Below are positions 59,758 to 64,000 of a stretch of DNA of 64,000 nt, piece after piece. The position numbers and the translations under genes are program-made. Location of the stretch: NCBI GenBank assembly GCA_945878865.1, contig CAMCUD010000008.1, forward strand, positions 62,001 to 126,000, given 5' to 3'. Every line of letters starts with the position of its first letter. The stretch's first letter is position 1. The notes under the pieces are model-generated. The model ran no database searches, was not told the DNA's origin, and saw nothing but the letters and a program-made list of their open reading frames with translations. Source of the stretch: Bifidobacterium breve (GTDB lineage: Bacteria; Actinomycetota; Thermoleophilia; Solirubrobacterales; Solirubrobacteraceae).

Positions 59758-61187
59758 CCGATGGAGCCCTCCATCTGCAGCTCGATGAGGCGGTTCATCT
59801 CGACCGCGTACTCCATCGGCAGCTCCTTGACGATCGGCTCGATGAAGCCGTTGACGATGAGCTTCGAGGCCTCCTCCTCCGGGATCCCGTGGGACTGGAG
59901 GTAGAACAGCTGCTCCGCGCCGACCTTCGAGACGGTCGCCTCGTGGCCGACGTCGACGTCGTCCTCGCCGATGCGGATCGTCGGGTACGTGTCCGAGCGC
60001 GACTCCTCGTCGAGCAGCAGCGCGTCGCAGACGACCTTCGACTTCGCGCCGTGCGCGCCCTTGGCGACCTCGAGCAGGCCGCGGTACGACGAGCGCCCGC
60101 CGTCCTTGGAGATCGACTTGGCGAAGATGTTCGACGTCGTATTCGGCGCGGCGTGCACGATCTTCGCGCCCGCGTCCTGATGCTGACCGGTGCCCGCGAA
60201 GGCGATCGACAGCACCTCGCCGTGCGCGCGCTCGCCCATCAGCCAGACCGCCGGGTACTTCATCGTGAGCTTCGAACCGAGGTTGCAGTCGACCCACTCG
60301 ACCGTCGCGTCGCGCTCAGCCACCGCGCGCTTCGTGACGAGGTTGAAGACGTTCTGCGACCAGTTCTGCACCGTCGTGTAGCGGATGCGCGCACCCGGCT
60401 TGGCGATGAGCTCGACGACCGCGGAGTGCAGCGAATCCGACGAGTACGTCGGCGCGGTGCAGCCCTCGACGTAGTGCACGTACGAGCCCTCGTCGGCGAT
60501 GATCAGCGTGCGCTCGAACTGGCCCATCGACTCCGTGTTGATGCGGAAGTAGGCCTGCAGCGGCATCTCGACGTGGACGCCCGGCGGCACGTAGACGAAC
60601 GAGCCGCCCGACCACACGGCGCTGTTGAGCGCGGCGAGCTTGTTGTCGTTGTTCGGGATGACCGTGGCGAAGTACTCGCGGACGAGGTCCTCGTGCTCGC
60701 GCAGGCCCGTGTCCATGTCGACGAAGATCACGCCCTGCTGCTCGAGATCCTCGCGCACCTGGTGGTAGACGACCTCGGACTCGTACTGGGCGCCGACGCC
60801 GGCGAGGAACTTGCGCTCGGCCTCCGGGATGCCCAGGCGGTCGAACGTCTTCTTGACGTCCTCGGGCACGTCGTCCCAGGAGCGCTCGGCGCGCTCGCTG
60901 GCGCGGACGAAGTAGTGGATGTCGTCGAAGTCGACCTCGGCGAGCATGGGCGAGCCCCACGTCGGCATGGGCCGGGCCTCGAAGTTCTCCAGGGACTTCA
61001 GGCGGAACTCCCGCATCCACGCGGGCTCGCCCTTCATCTCCGAGATCTTCTCGACGATCTCACGGTTGATGCCCTTCGGCGCCTTGTAGAGGTAGTTCTC
61101 GGCGTCGTGGAAGCCGTACTTCTCGGTGTAGTCGGCATTGAGGTCCTGAAGGGCCTCCTGCTCGGCGATGACGTCGGGTGTGGCCAT
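59754..61187 (-). CDS. sufB: Fe-S cluster assembly scaffold SufB
   Basis: A 477-residue core of the SufBC2D scaffold. Recognisable parts are [47 protein letters not shown] in segments, [43 protein letters not shown] and [15 protein letters not shown]. Others are [21 protein letters not shown] with the Cys implicated in cluster assembly, [26 protein letters not shown], and [21 protein letters not shown]. The length is normal. It lies 5 nt downstream of the Rieske gene. Confidence 0.96.
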   Translation of the reverse strand: MATPDVIAEQEALQDLNADYTEKYGFHDAENYLYKAPKGINREIVEKISEMKGEPAWMREFRLKSLENFEARPMPTWGSPMLAEVDFDDIHYFVRASERAERSWDDVPEDVKKTFDRLGIPEAERKFLAGVGAQYESEVVYHQVREDLEQQGVIFVDMDTGLREHEDLVREYFATVIPNNDNKLAALNSAVWSGGSFVYVPPGVHVEMPLQAYFRINTESMGQFERTLIIADEGSYVHYVEGCTAPTYSSDSLHSAVVELIAKPGARIRYTTVQNWSQNVFNLVTKRAVAERDATVEWVDCNLGSKLTMKYPAVWLMGERAHGEVLSIAFAGTGQHQDAGAKIVHAAPNTTSNIFAKSISKDGGRSSYRGLLEVAKGAHGAKSKVVCDALLLDEESRSDTYPTIRIGEDDVDVGHEATVSKVGAEQLFYLQSHGIPEEEASKLIVNGFIEPIVKELPMEYAVEMNRLIELQMEGSIG

Positions 61188-61192
61188 GGTGG

Positions 61193-61510
61193 CTACTCCA
61201 CCTCCAGCTTGATCGTGTCGCCCTCGACGCGGACCGGAAAGGTCTCGACCGCGACGTAGGCCGGGAGGGTCTTGGGCGCACCGGTGCGCAGATCGAACAG
61301 CGAGCCGTGCCGCGGGCATTCCACGGTGCAGTTCGCCTGGTCGAGCGGCCCCTCGGCAAGGGGCCCATCGTCGTGCGAGCAGCGGTCCTCGATGGCGAAC
61401 AACTCGCCGTTGCAGTTGAAGACGCCGATCTCGTAGTCCTCCCACTCGATGACCTTGCGGCCGCCGGGCGGAAGCTCTGAGACCGGGCACACGTCGATGA
61501 CGTCGGGCAT
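61193..61510 (-). CDS. Rieske [2Fe-2S] ferredoxin-like protein
   Basis: A 105-residue non-haem dioxygenase-type ferredoxin. The cluster motifs are CSHDDGPL and [10 protein letters not shown] (Cys-x-His and Cys-x2-His). It starts [17 protein letters not shown]. It is first in the suf operon; such Rieske proteins accompany Suf genes in many actinobacteria and may supply electrons or act as a first client. The TACAAT -10 at 61559-61554 predicts a leader of about 35-40 nt. Confidence 0.92.
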   Translation of the reverse strand: MPDVIDVCPVSELPPGGRKVIEWEDYEIGVFNCNGELFAIEDRCSHDDGPLAEGPLDQANCTVECPRHGSLFDLRTGAPKTLPAYVAVETFPVRVEGDTIKLEVE

Positions 61511-61542
61511 GCGGTCCTTGAAGGCGATTCCAAATCCGATTG

Positions 61543-61616
61543 CGGAGGTACGGATTGTAGCGGCCACCCGGTCGAGAAGGCCATCCGACCCCCACGAAAA
61601 CACGGGCGTACCTCCG
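61543..61616. promoter_or_regulatory. Inverted repeat flanking the suf operon promoter
   Basis: Perfect 10-bp arms CGGAGGTACG (61543-61552) and CGTACCTCCG (61607-61616) are 54 nt apart. The minus-strand -10 hexamer TACAAT (61559-61554) lies just inside one arm; the other arm is 40 nt before the divergent serine hydrolase start. It is a candidate two-site operator or looping element. Confidence 0.6.
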
Positions 61617-61656
61617 TATGGGAGACTGCGCGCGCCCACCACGGGAGGAGAGGGTC

Positions 61657-62898
61657 ATGCCGCACCGCCGCCTGGTCGCGCTCATCGCGATCGCCGCCTC
61701 GTTCGCCGCAGCGCCCGCGGCGCGCGCCGCCACCGCCTGCCCGAACCCCACCGGGACCTCCGAGTTCCAGCGCGCCGTCCCTGAGCAGGTCGACCTTGAC
61801 GGCGCGAAGGTGCGCAGCGCCCTGCGCTTCATGACGAGCCGCCTCGCCGTGTCGGCGCGGGTGTACCGCCACGGCTGCCTGGTCGCCACCAGCGGCCTCG
61901 ACCCGCTCACCCAGAACACCCGCGCGAACATCTGGAGCGCGACGAAGGGCGTCACCGCGCTGCTGACCGGCCGCGCGATCACCCAGGGGAAGCTCGGCCT
62001 CGACGACCCGATCGGCCGGTACCTCCCCCAGGCCGACGCCGCCCACGGCGCGATCACCGTCCGCCAGCTGCTGACGCAGACGTCGGGGCTGCGCTTCGCC
62101 TGGCTCTCGGACATCGCGACGCCCGACACCGTCAACTACACGCTCGCCCTGCCGTTCGCGCACACTCCTGGGACGTACTTCGAGTACGCGCAGACCACCG
62201 TCACGCTGCTCGCCGCCGTCGTCCAGCGGGCCGTCGGCGAGGACCTGCAGGCCTACGCGCAGCGCGAGCTGTTCGATCCGCTCGGGATCCCGCGCTCGCA
62301 CTGGAACTGGTCGCGCGACGCCAAGCGTCAAACCCAGGGCTACGCGTTCCTCTACCTGCCGCCGAAGGACCTCGGGCGCATCGGCCAGCTGCTGCTCCAG
62401 CGGGGCAGCTGGAACGGCGCGCAGCTCATCGACGCGGGCTACATGCGCGAGCTCAGCGCTCCGACGCCGACGAACGGCGCGTACGGGTTCCTGGCCTGGA
62501 CGAACGAGGGCGGGACGATGATCACCGCAACCGCGCCGAGCCGGCGCGTCATCGATGCGCCCTTCCTGCCACCCGCCCCGCGCGACGCGTTCGCCTTCGT
62601 CGGGTTCATGGGCCAGCTCGTCCTGGCGATTCCGAGCCTCGACATGGTCGTGATCCGCACCGGCTACCCGGGCAACGTCGACCCGGACGCCCACTCGCTG
62701 CTGACCTCGAAGTCCGGCGACATGGACTACGAGTCGACGCGGATGCTCATGCAGGCCGTGCGCGACGTGAAGGTGCCCGACCCGGGACCGTTCGAGCGGG
62801 TCCGCCGGTTCGAGTCGTTCGACACCGCGAAGTGGCTGGACCTGCGCACGCTGCTGCTCTCCCTCGCCCCACCCCGCTGCACCCTGGCCACCTGCTGA
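61657..62898 (+). CDS. Secreted beta-lactamase-fold serine hydrolase
   Basis: A 413-residue exported protein of the class C beta-lactamase/DD-peptidase superfamily. A signal peptide (residues 1-26, AAPAARAA) is followed by the catalytic Ser94-x2-Lys97 in [22 protein letters not shown] and the Tyr motif [12 protein letters not shown] (Tyr-x-Gln instead of Tyr-x-Asn) follow. The third motif region is [26 protein letters not shown] in part. The substrate is unknown (esterase, amidase or peptidase). A strong GGAGGAGAGGG ribosome site precedes the ATG. Divergent from the suf operon. Confidence 0.88.
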   Translation: MPHRRLVALIAIAASFAAAPAARAATACPNPTGTSEFQRAVPEQVDLDGAKVRSALRFMTSRLAVSARVYRHGCLVATSGLDPLTQNTRANIWSATKGVTALLTGRAITQGKLGLDDPIGRYLPQADAAHGAITVRQLLTQTSGLRFAWLSDIATPDTVNYTLALPFAHTPGTYFEYAQTTVTLLAAVVQRAVGEDLQAYAQRELFDPLGIPRSHWNWSRDAKRQTQGYAFLYLPPKDLGRIGQLLLQRGSWNGAQLIDAGYMRELSAPTPTNGAYGFLAWTNEGGTMITATAPSRRVIDAPFLPPAPRDAFAFVGFMGQLVLAIPSLDMVVIRTGYPGNVDPDAHSLLTSKSGDMDYESTRMLMQAVRDVKVPDPGPFERVRRFESFDTAKWLDLRTLLLSLAPPRCTLATC

Positions 62899-62927
62899 CG
62901 CGCGGGCGCTCCGGTCCCACCAGTAGC

Positions 62928-64000
62928 GTGCGCGCCGGGTTGCCTCGTCTCGCTCTCCTCGCGCTGGTCCTGCTCGCGTCGGCCTTCGGCTGCGCTCCGG
63001 CGTCCGCTGCCCCGGCGGTGCCGGCCGACGCGTTCCGCGACGCGGTCGGCGTGAACACCCACGTCATGCACGGCGAATCGCCGTACTGGGACCTGCCGCA
63101 GCTGAAGTCGGCGCTGACGTACCTCGGCGTCCGCCACATCCGCGACGGCGTCCGCTGGTACCGCACGCGGGCGACGCAGTGGTACGTCGACGAGCAGGCG
63201 CGCCGGTTCCAGTCGCTTGCCGACGACGGCGTGCGGTTCGACCTGCTGCTGCCCGGCCCCCGCGAGGGCTATGGCACGGTCGACGAGGCACTCGACGTCA
63301 TGGCGGCGACCGGTGGCACGGAGTCCGTGGAGGTCGCCAACGAGTGGGACCTCAACGGCGATCCGGTCGGGTGGACGAGCCAGCTCCACGGCCACGTGCG
63401 GGAGGCGCGCGCCGAACTCGACGCCCATCCCGCGCTGCGCGGCACACCGCTCGTCGGCCCGGGCTTCGGCCGGCCGGGTAGCTCGGAGCGTTTCGGCGAC
63501 GAAGCCGAGGCCGTGGACTACGGCAACGCGCACCCGTACACCGCAGGGCTCCCGCCGGAGGTCGCCGAGTCCCCGACGCAGCGCTCGCTGGAGCGCAGCA
63601 TCGACGCGCTGCGGCTCGTCTCGGGCCCGCGGCCGTTCATGTTCACGGAGTCGGGCTACCACGACGCCCTCGCCGCGACCACGGGGCAGCCGGCGGTGGA
63701 CCGCGCGACGGCCGCCGTCTACACCGTGCGCACGCTGCTCGAGCACGTCCGCGCCGGCGCGACCCGCACGTACCTCTACGAGCTCGCCGACTCGTTCGAC
63801 GATCCGGCGATGGGCAACCCTGAGGCACACTTCGGCCTGTTCGACTTCGCGTGGCGTCCGAAGCCCGCGGCCACAGCCGTGCGCAACCTGCTGGCCGCGG
63901 TCAAGGACCCGCTCCCCGCTCCGCGGGGCGCGTCGCTGGACTACACGATCGACGGACCCACGGCGGACCTGCGCGAGCTGCTGCTCTCGCGCGCGGGCGG
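62928..64000 (+). CDS. Secreted glycosidase-like TIM-barrel protein, 5' part (runs off the window end)
   Basis: At least 357 residues. A signal peptide (LALLALVLLASAFGCAPASAAPA in part) precedes a clan GH-A-like TIM barrel. It has VGVNTHVMHGESPYWDLPQLKSALTYLGVRHIRDGVRW in segments, the acid/base Glu in VEVANEWDLNG, DYGNAHPYTAG, and a candidate nucleophile Glu in PFMFTESGYHD. The barrel closes near FGLFDFAWRPKPAATAVRNLL. It resembles the GH39/GH5-like fold; the substrate is unknown. GTG 62928 and TTG 62940 are in-frame starts. The frame is open to the last base, so the C-terminus is missing. Confidence 0.82.
   Translation, partial: MRAGLPRLALLALVLLASAFGCAPASAAPAVPADAFRDAVGVNTHVMHGESPYWDLPQLKSALTYLGVRHIRDGVRWYRTRATQWYVDEQARRFQSLADDGVRFDLLLPGPREGYGTVDEALDVMAATGGTESVEVANEWDLNGDPVGWTSQLHGHVREARAELDAHPALRGTPLVGPGFGRPGSSERFGDEAEAVDYGNAHPYTAGLPPEVAESPTQRSLERSIDALRLVSGPRPFMFTESGYHDALAATTGQPAVDRATAAVYTVRTLLEHVRAGATRTYLYELADSFDDPAMGNPEAHFGLFDFAWRPKPAATAVRNLLAAVKDPLPAPRGASLDYTIDGPTADLRELLLSRAG

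Overview
This window looks like a chromosomal segment of a high-GC actinobacterium, most likely class Thermoleophilia / order Solirubrobacterales. That placement is inference from protein style and GC, not from an rRNA marker. Supporting traits are heavy use of GTG starts, an HrdB/RpoD-type sigma factor, OpcA beside Zwf, ergothioneine genes, a lysine/alanine-rich histone H1-like protein, secreted proteins with a collagen-like GPA repeat, and a c-di-AMP (ydaO) riboswitch ahead of an RlpA-like cell-wall gene. I see no tRNA, rRNA, CRISPR array, insertion sequence, prophage or defence island. The segment reads as dense housekeeping and accessory chromosome, with several convergent gene ends overlapping or only a few bases apart.

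Layout. 1-3463: 5' part of pilT (minus) divergent from a membrane PAS/GGDEF/EAL protein. 3512-7205: acyl-CoA carboxylase beta subunit, zinc-ribbon metallopeptidase, principal sigma factor. 7473-8990: histone H1-like protein, then ydaO riboswitch and rlpA-like gene. 8994-15403: MerR-DICT regulator, NAD(P)-binding proteins, an unknown membrane-anchored protein, glpX, and a small SDR/SRPBCC operon. 15524-23542: a tightly coupled eight-gene sugar operon (RibD-like reductase, ROK kinase, rpiB, zwf, opcA, GH15, pgl, histidine phosphatase), which would feed trehalose/glucan-derived glucose into the oxidative pentose phosphate pathway. 23632-28693: two divergent large secreted proteins (beta-helix/collagen-like protein and alpha/beta hydrolase) around an intergenic region carrying repeated GGTCGAA half-sites. 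28821-38399: HD-GYP protein, nitronate monooxygenase/HxlR pair, class III-type alcohol dehydrogenase plus MBL hydrolase, MMPL transporter, and egtB-egtD. 38441-47204: MCP, thiolase with an unusual leader, cupredoxin-PKD protein, membrane zincin, alanine-racemase-fold enzyme, rhodanese, cold-shock protein, secreted X-Pro peptidase. 47240-55217: two divergent polyprenyl-phosphate sugar transferases, a histidine kinase, a response regulator, a degenerate receiver and a second GGDEF/EAL protein. 55380-64000: LOG, M20 peptidase, PrxQ peroxiredoxin, TetR, a Rieske-sufB-sufD operon, a serine hydrolase and the 5' part of a secreted glycosidase.

The most noteworthy signals are regulatory. (i) About ten first-in-operon genes have a TAnnnT hexamer 6-9 nt before the start codon, suggesting widespread leaderless transcription. 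(ii) There is a well-formed ydaO/c-di-AMP riboswitch. (iii) Several perfect or near-perfect inverted repeats lie in promoters (thiolase, egtB, the SDR/sugar-operon divergence, the secreted-protein pair, Rieske-suf). (iv) Cyclic-di-GMP enzymes (two GGDEF/EAL, one HD-GYP) share the window with PilT and exopolysaccharide transferases. I found no convincing wholly new multi-gene system.
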